Source of the DNA: WTGA01 sp965214055
Lineage (GTDB): Bacteria; Pseudomonadota; Gammaproteobacteria; Arenicellales; Poriferihabitantaceae
Assembly: GCA_965214055.1 (NCBI GenBank)
Contig: OZ243931.1
Location: 2,418,001-2,482,000 of the forward strand
Direction of reading: 5' to 3'
DNA length: 64,000 nucleotides
The stretch's first letter is position 1. Every line of letters begins with the position of its first letter. The notes beneath the pieces were generated by a model. That model did no database searches and was not told the DNA's origin. It worked only from the letters and a program-made list of their open reading frames with translations. The position numbers and the translations under genes were made by a program. Below, piece by piece: positions 1 through 8,495 of this stretch.

Positions 1-110
1 GGAATCAATTCTATTCCTTCCGTTTCCCGGGCCATGTCTTGGTTGAATGCCGCAATTTCCCCCACATCGTCCGCGGTGCCCCTTCGTATCAGAATCTCGT
101 CGCTAGTCAT
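1..110 (-). CDS. GNAT-family N-acetyltransferase, N-terminal part (runs off the window)
   Basis: Only the first 36 codons lie in the window. The protein begins MTSDEILIRRGTADDV and continues with GEIAAFNQDMARETEG, the usual opening of GNAT acetyltransferases: a beta strand ending in IRR, then the AxxD turn and a helix. The start is ATG at 108-110, with a strong GGGAGGG ribosome-binding site a few bases upstream on the minus strand. The acetyl-CoA binding motif would lie outside the window, so the family call rests on the N-terminus alone and the substrate is unknown. Confidence 0.55.
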   Translation of the reverse strand, partial: MTSDEILIRRGTADDVGEIAAFNQDMARETEGIELI

Positions 111-299
111 TGATCCCTCCCGTTTCAATCGATTCTCCCGACCCGGACGATGGGAGGGTTCCCGTCCCCCCGGAATGTCCCGGTGTCAACCGGGGATGGG
201 CCGGACTAACCGGGAATGATGGGTGTTTTACCCGAAAAAAATACATTGCCATGCTAAAGCGTTTGCCCAGGAAGGCCGGTCAAGGAAGGAAAATCCGTA

Positions 300-752
300 T
301 CAATCCAGTACCCCCGGCCAGTTGATGTTCCCCTGGGTGATGAAATTGTCCCGATCAGCTGTCCAGGTGGCCTGGACAGCCGCGTTGTAGTTCAGATAGA
401 GCCTGTCGTTGTGCACGGTCCATTGCAGCGGGTCTCCCGAAGCCGTGTAATTGTTGGCAACGGCGTAGGCACAGTAGCCACCATATTGAGGAGCGTATTT
501 CGGTGGATTGTCGACAAATCTGTCCAGGTTTTCCCGGCTGGAAAATTTCCATTGTGCTCCCTTGTATTCGGTGGTGAAGGCCTCGTCACCCTCAATGGGC
601 CCCGAGCCGGTGAAATAGGCGACCACGTCATATCCTCCTGCCCCGGTATTGTTGAAAAGGGAGGTGTAAATTTCATCTTCGCCTGAAATGGCGGTGGTTG
701 AGTACAGTGAAAACGTGAAAATGACGATCAGTAGTGTATGGGGTCTCGGCAT
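300..752 (-). CDS. Exported YHS-domain protein
   Basis: A 150-residue protein. It starts at ATG 752, preceded by AGGGAGGAA; a longer in-frame reading upstream has no such site. Residues 1-24 form a signal peptide (hydrophobic LLIVIFTFSLYS core, then a small-residue cleavage region at ISG). The mature part carries a YHS-type domain: GGYDVVAYF near the start, then EYKGAQWKFSS, ENLDRF and the YGGYCAYAV segment. YHS domains are thought to bind metal, and exported stand-alone members are common in proteobacteria, but their function is not established. It is divergent from the regulator at 963, with about 210 bp between them. Confidence 0.8.
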   Translation of the reverse strand: MPRPHTLLIVIFTFSLYSTTAISGEDEIYTSLFNNTGAGGYDVVAYFTGSGPIEGDEAFTTEYKGAQWKFSSRENLDRFVDNPPKYAPQYGGYCAYAVANNYTASGDPLQWTVHNDRLYLNYNAAVQATWTADRDNFITQGNINWPGVLD

Positions 753-962
753 CAATGGTTCCTCCCTATTCAATGCAAACGTAACAGTAGCTGGCTTCCT
801 GATTATAGTGACTGAACCGGAGATTGGAAGTTCACCGTGTGAACAAAACAGGGTCATGGCCGATGGGGGGTTGCGTTTCAGACGGAATCCAGGGGGAATA
901 ACTTCTTGTTATTGTCGGTAACGGAAATGATAATACACCTGTTTTGCAATCGAGATACAGGA

Positions 963-1937
963 ATGAACCGGGAACGCTACGGCGAAATTACCGAAGGAGC
1001 TGAACGGGGGGTTGGGTTTTACCTGACGGACAACTTCAGTATGCTGCCCTTTATCTCCGCCGTAGAACCGTTGCGTATTGCCAACCGAGTGTCGGACCAG
1101 CCACTGTACCAGTGGTCCATCATCACCCGGGATGGAAAAAGGGCCGTGGCAACAAACGGGATGATGCTGGATGCCCACTATTCCATTGAGGATGCACCGG
1201 AATTTTCCATGCTCTTTGTCAGCGGCCCCCACGAACCCGATACCTTTGATCATACCCCGACGCTGGAGTGGCTATCGTCAAGAGGGAAGGGGCCCACGTT
1301 GATTGGAGGACTTGAAACCGGATGTCACCTCCTGGCTGGAGCGGGCCTGTTAAGGAGAATGCAATGTACCACCCATTGGGAAAACCTGGCCGAGTTCAGA
1401 AGGGCTTTTCCCAATCACCATGCCTCTTCGGATGTCTACGAAATTGGCCGAAACAGGGTGACCTGCGCAGGCGGGACCGCTTCATCCGATATGATGTTGT
1501 ACCTGATTGAACAACATCATGACCATGAACTGGCGGCTTCGGTGGCCGATGTCATGATCCATCCTCACATACGGCATTCCGGTGAACCCCAGAGAATGTG
1601 CCTCAAGGCCAGAACGGGGGTGAACCATCCCATGTTGCTGGAATGTATCGAGTTGATGGAATGCAATATTGAACAACCGCTTTTTCCAGACGAACTGGCG
1701 AGATTGGTGGGCATTTCCAAACGTCAGCTCGAAAGGTTATTCCGACGCCATCTGGATACCACGCCTGCGCGCTATTACCTGCTCCTTCGAATAAAAGCGG
1801 CACGGCAAATGCTCGAAAACAGCACCATGAAGATTATCGATGTTGCCATCGCCTGCGGTTTCAAATCTGCGGGCCACTTCAGCAGCCGGTATTATTCATG
1901 CTTTGGCATCACCCCCCGTGAGTCGCGCAAATTCTAG
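963..1937 (+). CDS. GlxA-family AraC-type transcriptional regulator
   Basis: A 324-residue cytoplasmic regulator. Residues roughly 15-190 form a DJ-1/PfpI-like domain with the GLETGCHLLAGAGLL nucleophile-elbow region, as in GlxA proteins. Residues roughly 225-320 are an AraC-type double helix-turn-helix (LARLVGISKRQLERLFRRHL, then the second helix pair IIDVAIACGFKSAGHFSSRY). GbdR and CdhR, which control betaine and carnitine catabolism, share this architecture. The demethylation genes at 14612-18650 make a methylated-amine role attractive but unproven. I chose the ATG before NRERYGE; an upstream in-frame TTG-like start would add a poorly conserved extension. fadH follows after 90 bp in the same direction. 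Confidence 0.85.
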   Translation: MNRERYGEITEGAERGVGFYLTDNFSMLPFISAVEPLRIANRVSDQPLYQWSIITRDGKRAVATNGMMLDAHYSIEDAPEFSMLFVSGPHEPDTFDHTPTLEWLSSRGKGPTLIGGLETGCHLLAGAGLLRRMQCTTHWENLAEFRRAFPNHHASSDVYEIGRNRVTCAGGTASSDMMLYLIEQHHDHELAASVADVMIHPHIRHSGEPQRMCLKARTGVNHPMLLECIELMECNIEQPLFPDELARLVGISKRQLERLFRRHLDTTPARYYLLLRIKAARQMLENSTMKIIDVAIACGFKSAGHFSSRYYSCFGITPRESRKF

Positions 1938-2027
1938 TGGCAGGGAAGGCCTGGATGCGTCCCGCTGGATCAGGTTGCCGGTTTCTGGAGATTTGAAGGC
2001 CGGGACGGTTCATTCGAGTATTGACTG

Positions 2028-4058
2028 ATGTACTATCCGAATATCTTTGCCCCGCTGGACCTGGGATTCACTGTTCTGGAAAACCGGATTGTCATGGGTT
2101 CCATGCATACCGGCTTGGAAGATCGGCTGGACCAGTATGATCGCCTGGCCTTTTTCTTCTCGGAGAGGGTCCGTGAAGGAGGACCCGGTCTGATCGTGAC
2201 AGGCGGAATCAGTCCCAATGAGGAAGGCCGGCTCGCGGAAAACGCCGGGAAGCTGGACTCCCGGATGGAATGTGCCAGGCATCTTCAGATCACCCGGGCT
2301 GTTCATGAAAACGGAGGAAAGATTTGCCTGCAGATTCTCCATGCAGGACGATATGGCCACCACGACCGTATCGTTTCAGCGTCTCCCATACGCGCCCGGA
2401 TCAGTCAACATGTCCCCCATGAGTTGTCCCGTACGGAAATACGAAAACAAATCACGGACTTTTCCCGTTGTGCTGTCCTGGCCCAGGATGCTGGCTATGA
2501 CGGGGTGGAAATCATGGGGTCGGAGGGGTATTTCATCAACCAGTTTCTGTGCAAAAGAACCAACCGGCGACAGGACGAATGGGGTGGAAACCTCGAGAAC
2601 CGGATGCGCCTGGCGCTGGAGGTTTCCCGAAGCGTGCGACAGGCGGTGGGCAAGGCGTTCATGGTTATCTTCCGGATTTCCGTCGCCGACCTGGTGGAGG
2701 GTGGATCGAACTGGACGGAAATCGCCACCCTGGCCGTGGCACTGGAAGCTGCGGGGGTCACAATGTTTAACTGTGGCATTGGCTGGCACGAGGCACGCAT
2801 CCCGACGATATCCAGTGCGGTACCCCCCGGCGTGTTCGGTGGGGTGGCATCCAAGCTCAAGAAACAGGTATCAATACCCGTTATCGCCACCAACCGGATC
2901 AATACCCCTGAACAGGCGGAACAGCTTCTGGGTACCGGGAGCTGCGACCTCGTGTCTCTGGCAAGGCCTTTTCTCGCGGATGCCCGGTTTGTACAGAAAT
3001 CCAGGATGGGGAGGGCGCATGAGATCAATGCCTGCATCGCCTGTAATCAGGCCTGTCTGGACCGGATATTCATGGGAAAGACCGCCACCTGCATGGTGAA
3101 TCCCCGGGCCGTCCATGAAACCACAATACACTATGCAAGAACCGGTACCGTAAAACGGGTGGCGGTCATTGGTGCGGGTCCGGCGGGCATGGCTGCCGCG
3201 GCGGTCAGTGCCCGCCGGGGACATCGTGTCACGATATTCGAGGCTTCTTCGGAAATCGGCGGACAGTTCACCCTTGCCAGGGAAGTTCCGGGCAAGGAGG
3301 AATACCAGAAAACCATCGATTATTTCCAGGCCATGAACACCCGGTACGATGTCACGGTGCACCTGGATACCCGGCTGACCTCCGAAAGTATCCACGATGC
3401 GGGTTTTGCGAAAAACTTTGACGAGGTGATTGTCGCCACAGGGGTCAAGGCACGGCGGATATCCATCCCGGGAGCAGACAGGAACCTGGTGTCGGGTTAT
3501 CAGGATATTCTTTCCGGCAGGTCCAGCGCCGGTTCAAGGGCAGTCATTATCGGGGCGGGTGGAATCGCGTTCGATGTGGCCGCCTATCTGAGTGGAAACA
3601 TGTCCGGGGACCGAGAAAGGTGGTTCACGTTCTGGGGCGTGGACCCGAATTTTGAAAGCTCCGGGTCCCTGATGGCCCCGACACCTTTTGTCCCCCCAAG
3701 ACAGGTGTGGATGCTGCAACGCAGGGAAAGTCCCCCAGGCAAAACCCTGGGCAAGACCACCGGGTGGGCGCATCGGTTACAGCTCCGTAAACAGGGAGTT
3801 GAAATTTTAACCGGGGCGGGTTGTCTGCAGATTGAAGAGAATGGAATCCGGGTGGATCATCAGGGCACGCATCGATTTCTCCCGGCGGATTCCATCATTG
3901 TCTGTGTCGGACAGGAACCGGAAAACGATCTGTACGAGGATCTCCAGAGTATTTTTTCCGAAGGGTGCGTGCATCTCGTCGGGGGGGCAAGAAATGCGGT
4001 CAGACTCGATGCCCAGATTGCGATTGAGCAGGGGTGTGAGGTCGGTTCAAGAATTTGA
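2028..4058 (+). CDS. fadH: NADPH-dependent 2,4-dienoyl-CoA reductase
   Basis: 676 residues, close to the E. coli FadH length. It reduces 2,4-dienoyl-CoA during beta-oxidation of unsaturated fatty acids. The N-terminal TIM barrel of the Old Yellow Enzyme type opens with FAPLDLGF and NRIVMGSMHTGLE. Catalytic Tyr is in MGSEGYFINQFL (about residue 167) and catalytic His in GIGWHEARIPTI (about 252). A 4Fe-4S cluster motif CIACNQAC plus a following Cys occurs near 334-353. The C-terminal FAD/NADP domain has GAGPAGMAAAA and a second GAGGIAFD nucleotide site. Related DgcA-type dimethylglycine demethylases share the fold, but motif order and spacing follow FadH closely. Confidence 0.9.
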   Translation: MYYPNIFAPLDLGFTVLENRIVMGSMHTGLEDRLDQYDRLAFFFSERVREGGPGLIVTGGISPNEEGRLAENAGKLDSRMECARHLQITRAVHENGGKICLQILHAGRYGHHDRIVSASPIRARISQHVPHELSRTEIRKQITDFSRCAVLAQDAGYDGVEIMGSEGYFINQFLCKRTNRRQDEWGGNLENRMRLALEVSRSVRQAVGKAFMVIFRISVADLVEGGSNWTEIATLAVALEAAGVTMFNCGIGWHEARIPTISSAVPPGVFGGVASKLKKQVSIPVIATNRINTPEQAEQLLGTGSCDLVSLARPFLADARFVQKSRMGRAHEINACIACNQACLDRIFMGKTATCMVNPRAVHETTIHYARTGTVKRVAVIGAGPAGMAAAAVSARRGHRVTIFEASSEIGGQFTLAREVPGKEEYQKTIDYFQAMNTRYDVTVHLDTRLTSESIHDAGFAKNFDEVIVATGVKARRISIPGADRNLVSGYQDILSGRSSAGSRAVIIGAGGIAFDVAAYLSGNMSGDRERWFTFWGVDPNFESSGSLMAPTPFVPPRQVWMLQRRESPPGKTLGKTTGWAHRLQLRKQGVEILTGAGCLQIEENGIRVDHQGTHRFLPADSIIVCVGQEPENDLYEDLQSIFSEGCVHLVGGARNAVRLDAQIAIEQGCEVGSRI

Positions 4059-4516
4059 ATCCGACGGGCAGGGAGATCCCGGGACCGATGGAGAGGCCAC
4101 CGTCGACAAGATATACGGCTTGATTTGGTGAACTACGGGTATATACATCTCAAAAATACATCTCAAAAATTGTTAGAATGGTGGTCAGATGTAACGGTAT
4201 TCCCGGGAAAAGATTGCCTGCAAAAACCAAAAGTGAGGGTTGAATGGGGTCAAATCCAATAACATGCAGCCGGATATTCGAGTATCAACGACCTGCCACC
4301 AGAGCAGAATGCAGGGTGTCGGCTCTCATCCACCGTTCCGTGTTTGGGATGGTGGGACTCGGATGACCGGGCAGAAACTGAAACCGGCTGGGGGAGGGGA
4401 AAATGTGTTCCAATGCGGGTGCACTGACAGGCCGGGGGAAGGGCCTACTCCATGTCCGTCGGCGGGTGCTCCGGCGACCTTGTTCGCAGTGAAAGCCCGG
4501 TTATGAGAGATCAGCC
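4059..4516. other. Intergenic region with a tandem 13-bp repeat
   Basis: No convincing gene lies between fadH and the sensor gene at 4517. The one clear structure is a perfect tandem duplication of TACATCTCAAAAA at 4144-4156 and 4157-4169. An 88-codon reading frame at 4240-4506 has no recognisable domain and no ribosome-binding site, so I treat it as non-coding. The region presumably carries the promoter of the signalling cluster, but I could not pick a confident -35/-10 pair. Confidence 0.4.
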
Positions 4517-5305
4517 ATGAAACTGGGATTCGCTCCTCGAACCGCCATGGTGATCACCCTCATTCTGGGCTGTGGCATTGCGACCACCGCAATGCTGAGC
4601 ATTCACAAGTACGAAAGTACGCTCTTTGACTTCCTGGCCTCCCGTTTTGAGTTTATCGTGAACGATATCCGGCAGGGAATTGAAACCCAGCTGGACCTGG
4701 GGCTGTTCCTGGCCGACATGCAGCATGAATCCGAAATACTGGATTCAATCATGGCGGCGGATGAACAGATTCTCTCCATCGAGGTCTTTGACCCCGACGG
4801 TGTTGTGCTGTTCAGCACAGACCCCAGTTTTATCGGGGACCTGGTTACTGAAAAATGGCTGGATGCGGGGCAGGACAACCAGAGCCGGCAGGTCTGGAGC
4901 ATACTGGAAATCGATGCGGGAGTCGTGGGTGCCCTGCTGCACAACAATCTTGGACAGCATACCGGTTCTCTTGCCCTTCGATATTCCCGGGCGTTTCTGG
5001 ATGGCAGTGTCGCCAATCAGTCGTATCGAGTCCTGATCATGTCCGTCGTGATGATACTGGGGACGGCCCTGGTCAGTCTGGGCGGAACGGTTCTCCTGCT
5101 GCGCACCCAGCGTCGCCGCCAGGAAGACCTGGAGCGTGCGTTGGATGAGGTGATTGGCGATTGCCGCGACGGGAAAAATCTGGCGTTGGCCAAAGCGGAA
5201 TGTCCGGAACTGGTGGCCTTTTCCCAGGGCATCTTTATTTCCAATGATGAGATCCATGCTGCGACCGAAGAGATCAGGAAGCTGGACGAAGAGGGACTAC
5301 AGTGA
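4517..5305 (+). CDS. Two-TM membrane sensor protein of unknown family
   Basis: 262 residues. A transmembrane helix at about 8-30 is followed by a periplasmic domain of about 135 residues. That domain contains a PAS/Cache-like stretch (ILSIEVFDPDGVVLFSTD). A second helix lies at about 170-193 (VLIMSVVMILGTALVSLGG) and a charged cytoplasmic tail follows, likely coiled coil. No output domain is visible, so it probably relays a signal by protein contact. Its stop overlaps the GTG start of the next gene (GTGA), which implies translational coupling and partnership with the sensor-MFS protein. Layout resembles the N-terminal half of that neighbour, so the two may be paralogous sensors. Confidence 0.7.
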   Translation: MKLGFAPRTAMVITLILGCGIATTAMLSIHKYESTLFDFLASRFEFIVNDIRQGIETQLDLGLFLADMQHESEILDSIMAADEQILSIEVFDPDGVVLFSTDPSFIGDLVTEKWLDAGQDNQSRQVWSILEIDAGVVGALLHNNLGQHTGSLALRYSRAFLDGSVANQSYRVLIMSVVMILGTALVSLGGTVLLLRTQRRRQEDLERALDEVIGDCRDGKNLALAKAECPELVAFSQGIFISNDEIHAATEEIRKLDEEGLQ

Positions 5306-7449
5306 GCCCGGTCCGCCCCCCCTCCATGGAGTCACAGAGAACGGGACCCGGTCTGGTCCCGTCACGGGGAATATTATGGAAGCTGGTTGTCTTTTCGATT
5401 GCTCTGTTATTGGTTGGTCAGGCTGTGCTTGCCTGGTTTTCCCTGAGGGGATTCGAGACGGAACTCAAACCGCAGCTTAACCAAAAGGCGGTAGCGGTTG
5501 GCCAGTCACTCATGGACCAGATCGGCTTTGCCATCGATGGCATTGGCATACCGGTTGACAGGCTGGTGGGCATGGATGAATTCTTTGACCGGACGTTGGA
5601 TCTCAATCACGATATTGAGTATCTCGCCCTGGTCCGACCTGACAACCGCCTCCTGTATGCTCGGGGCCGGGCCGATGACTTTCTGGAAAGCATGGTCCCC
5701 CACCTGCCGGAAACGATTCCTGAACCCGGTCACCAGGCTGAATTTGGCGGATATATCGACCTGACATTCCCCGTGATGGCAGACGGCCGGATTAGTACCG
5801 TCCTGCATGTGGGGGTCAGTGCCAAGTATGTGAGAAACAGATTGTCCGAAGTATTGTTTGAGATGCTGACTGTGATGGTGGTTACGGGGGTGATTGTCCT
5901 TGAATTGATCCTGTTTTTTTTCGGAATGCGTATTTCCGAACCGTTGCGATGTTTCCAGTCTGCCCTGAAGGAGGGTGTCCAGGGCAATTTTTCGAACCGG
6001 TTCATGATCCCGGTAATGGATGAGGTCGGGAGGATCTTTTCCCGGTTCAACCTTCTCATGGGCAACCTGGTACAACGGTATGAGGACTTTTCGTTTGAGG
6101 TACAGGAAATCAAGAATGCCCAGATAGATGAAAAGATTGCCCTGAAGGTCCAGGACGTCCATGATCGCCTGGAGAAAAAGTTTAATTCCGGTCATATTCT
6201 GAATTTGAGAGTCAGCTCAGCGACCCGGATTCGTGTTCCCCTGTTGCTGTTCTTTTTTGCCGAAGAACTGTCCCGTTCATTCTTGCCCCTGTTGGCCGCC
6301 GGCCATGTCCCGAATGAACCGGGAATTTCGGTGGAACTGCTGGTGGGTCTTCCGATTACCCTCTTTATGGTTGCGGCCATGCTGTGCACCCCGGTCGGAG
6401 GAGGGCTTGCAGACCGGATAGGCCCACGGCGGGTATTCCTGCTTGGTGTCGGCTTGGCCGTATTCGGTTTTATCGGGGTTTTCTTCACACAGACGTATTA
6501 TGATTTCATGGTGTGGCGCCTGTTGTCCGGTGCCGGATTCGGATTGATTTTCGTTGCGTCCCAGGCATGGGTTCACAGCCACGTTCCGGAACCCGGCCGG
6601 GGGACCGGTCTGCCGATGCTTTCCGGGGCGGTTTTTGTCGCCATGCTTTGTGGTCCACCACTCGGGGCGATCATTGCGGGGCGTATCGGATTTGAGATCA
6701 CCTTCCTGGTCAGTGCTGCCATCGCGGTCATCTCCGGAATGATCGTGTTTTATATGCTGGATGATCAGGGGGAAAGGAGGCATTCCCCGTCTCTCCGTCT
6801 GGACATGAATGGCTGGCGGACCCTGTTGACGGATGCCCGGTTCGCCAGGGTGTCCTGCCTGGTGGCAATACCGGCCAGGATCATGTTGACAGGAATCCTG
6901 TTTTTCCTGGTTCCCCTTTACCTGAATGAGCTTGGAAACGGACTCTCCACCATCGGATGGGTCATCATGCTGTATGGACTGGTCAGCATTGTCATTACCC
7001 CGGTTTTATCCCGTATAGCGGGCTCGTTCCCGAATCCCGAGTATCGGCTGGTACTGGGTGCAGCGGTTTCCGGGTCCGGCTGCGTTTTGACTTTTCTTGA
7101 GCCGGTTTTCGGCAGTGCAACCGCAACGCTGGCCATCACCGTCGTGTTGATGGGAATTGGGCATGGAATCCTGTTTCCGCCGGCCCGGGCGGTGGTTGAG
7201 TCGGTCGGCGAAAAACACCGCAGGACCGTGGGGCCGTTGTCGGCAAACCGGGCCTTTGGAGTGATGGAACAACTGGGCCTGGCATGCGGCCCCATTGTTT
7301 CGGCAGTGCTGGTCCTGGTCCTGGGGTTTTCACAGGCCATCGTGATGATGGGGGGCTTCATTCTGGTCTGTGCCGTCCTGTATGGCCTGGTCCTGATCAA
7401 CCCCCGGCACAATGCGGCACCCACAGTGCGACAGGGAAGACGGTCATGA
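5302..7449 (+). CDS. Sensor-HAMP-MFS transporter chimera
   Basis: 715 residues. The N-terminal part is built like a chemoreceptor: TM helix at about 25-47, periplasmic Cache-like domain at about 48-188 (LNHDIEYLALVRPDNRLLYA), second TM at about 190-213, a HAMP-like linker (ISEPLRCFQSALKEG to EVGRIFSRFNLLMG) and a short coiled coil to about 305. The C-terminal part (about 310-705) is a complete MFS module of about 12 TM helices with the loop 2-3 signature GGGLADRIGPRRVFLLG. The start is GTG, with GAGGGA six bases upstream and overlap with the preceding stop; an internal ATG at 5326 is an alternative. The gene ends in an ATGA overlap with the binding-protein gene. Confidence 0.85.
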   Translation: MSPVRPPSMESQRTGPGLVPSRGILWKLVVFSIALLLVGQAVLAWFSLRGFETELKPQLNQKAVAVGQSLMDQIGFAIDGIGIPVDRLVGMDEFFDRTLDLNHDIEYLALVRPDNRLLYARGRADDFLESMVPHLPETIPEPGHQAEFGGYIDLTFPVMADGRISTVLHVGVSAKYVRNRLSEVLFEMLTVMVVTGVIVLELILFFFGMRISEPLRCFQSALKEGVQGNFSNRFMIPVMDEVGRIFSRFNLLMGNLVQRYEDFSFEVQEIKNAQIDEKIALKVQDVHDRLEKKFNSGHILNLRVSSATRIRVPLLLFFFAEELSRSFLPLLAAGHVPNEPGISVELLVGLPITLFMVAAMLCTPVGGGLADRIGPRRVFLLGVGLAVFGFIGVFFTQTYYDFMVWRLLSGAGFGLIFVASQAWVHSHVPEPGRGTGLPMLSGAVFVAMLCGPPLGAIIAGRIGFEITFLVSAAIAVISGMIVFYMLDDQGERRHSPSLRLDMNGWRTLLTDARFARVSCLVAIPARIMLTGILFFLVPLYLNELGNGLSTIGWVIMLYGLVSIVITPVLSRIAGSFPNPEYRLVLGAAVSGSGCVLTFLEPVFGSATATLAITVVLMGIGHGILFPPARAVVESVGEKHRRTVGPLSANRAFGVMEQLGLACGPIVSAVLVLVLGFSQAIVMMGGFILVCAVLYGLVLINPRHNAAPTVRQGRRS

Positions 7450-8465
7450 ATCGGGCGATTCGACTGGGTGCGGTATGGCTGGTGTGTTTTGCCTGGCTGC
7501 CTTCCCTTGCCATGGCGCAAACTCCAGGGGAGCCCTTTGAGATTTTTGCCGTATTGTGGCGGGGGGAAACCGAGGTGGAAGACGGTTTTCGCGATTATCT
7601 CGATCGCCGTGGAATTTCCTACCGCCTCACCATTCGGAATCTCAATCTTGATCGCGGCAATGCGCCCGGGATCGTCGAAGAGATCAAGCGTGTACAGCCC
7701 GACCTCGTGTATACCTGGGGAACAGTCACCACCAGCAGCATTATCGGGAAGCTGGAAACCGGGACGCCGGATGCCTATGTGCGGGATATTCCCGGTGTCT
7801 TTGTCATGGTCTCCTACCCTCTTCAGTCGGGAATCGTTGGAACCCTTGAAAACCCCGGAAGGTCCGCCACCGGTGTTACATTCCTGCCTTCTGTTTCGGC
7901 ACAACTCAAAACCATCGAAGCGTACGGAAAGTTCCGGAATATAGCGGTCATCTATGAGCCGAATGCCAGCAACTCCCGTGTCAATGTGGAGGAACTGCAG
8001 CGGGATATCCGGGGGTTTGACATGAATCTGATCGAACTTCCGGTCCCCCTGCTTGACAATGGCCGGCCGGACCCCGAACAGATCCCGGCTCTGATCCAGT
8101 CCGCCAAGGACCAGGGTGCGGATATTCTTTACATGGGGCCCGATTCGTTCCTGGTCAGTCATGCAGACGCCTACACTTCCGAAGCAATCGCTGCCGGTCT
8201 TCCCACCTTTGCCTCCTCCCAGGCTCCGCTCAAGAATTCCCGGGCCATGTTCGGGCTGGTCACCGACTACTATACCCTTGGAAAGCTTGCAGCGCTTCAG
8301 GCGGAAAGAATCCTGATGGAAAACCAGGATTCACAGGATTTGCCGGTGGCACAGCTGGCACGCTATAAACTGTGGATCAACATTGATGTTGTCCATGAGG
8401 TTGGCATTTATCCGCCGATGAAAATGATTTCAATTGCCGACTTCAAGACCACCCTGGACCGCTGA
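7446..8465 (+). CDS. Periplasmic substrate-binding protein, ABC_sub_bind family (orphan)
   Basis: 339 residues. A signal peptide ends at about residue 25 (LPSLAMA-QTPGEP). The remainder fits the ABC transporter substrate-binding family PF04392: paired Rossmann-like lobes with DLVYTWGTVTTSS, VMVSYPLQSGIVGTLE, IAVIYEPNASNSRV and GADILYMGPDSFLVS. No permease or ATPase gene is adjacent. Instead it sits between a sensor-MFS gene (ATGA overlap) and a HAMP phosphatase gene (30 bp gap). It may therefore present a ligand to the periplasmic sensor domains rather than feed an importer; that role is inference. The ligand is unknown. Confidence 0.85.
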   Translation: MNRAIRLGAVWLVCFAWLPSLAMAQTPGEPFEIFAVLWRGETEVEDGFRDYLDRRGISYRLTIRNLNLDRGNAPGIVEEIKRVQPDLVYTWGTVTTSSIIGKLETGTPDAYVRDIPGVFVMVSYPLQSGIVGTLENPGRSATGVTFLPSVSAQLKTIEAYGKFRNIAVIYEPNASNSRVNVEELQRDIRGFDMNLIELPVPLLDNGRPDPEQIPALIQSAKDQGADILYMGPDSFLVSHADAYTSEAIAAGLPTFASSQAPLKNSRAMFGLVTDYYTLGKLAALQAERILMENQDSQDLPVAQLARYKLWINIDVVHEVGIYPPMKMISIADFKTTLDR

Positions 8466-8495
8466 TTATCTGACCAGGACTCCGCTTACACAGAC

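Noticed and set aside
4240..4506. 88-codon open frame before the sensor gene
   Set aside because: No recognisable domain, no ribosome-binding site and low-complexity composition; the region is more likely regulatory.
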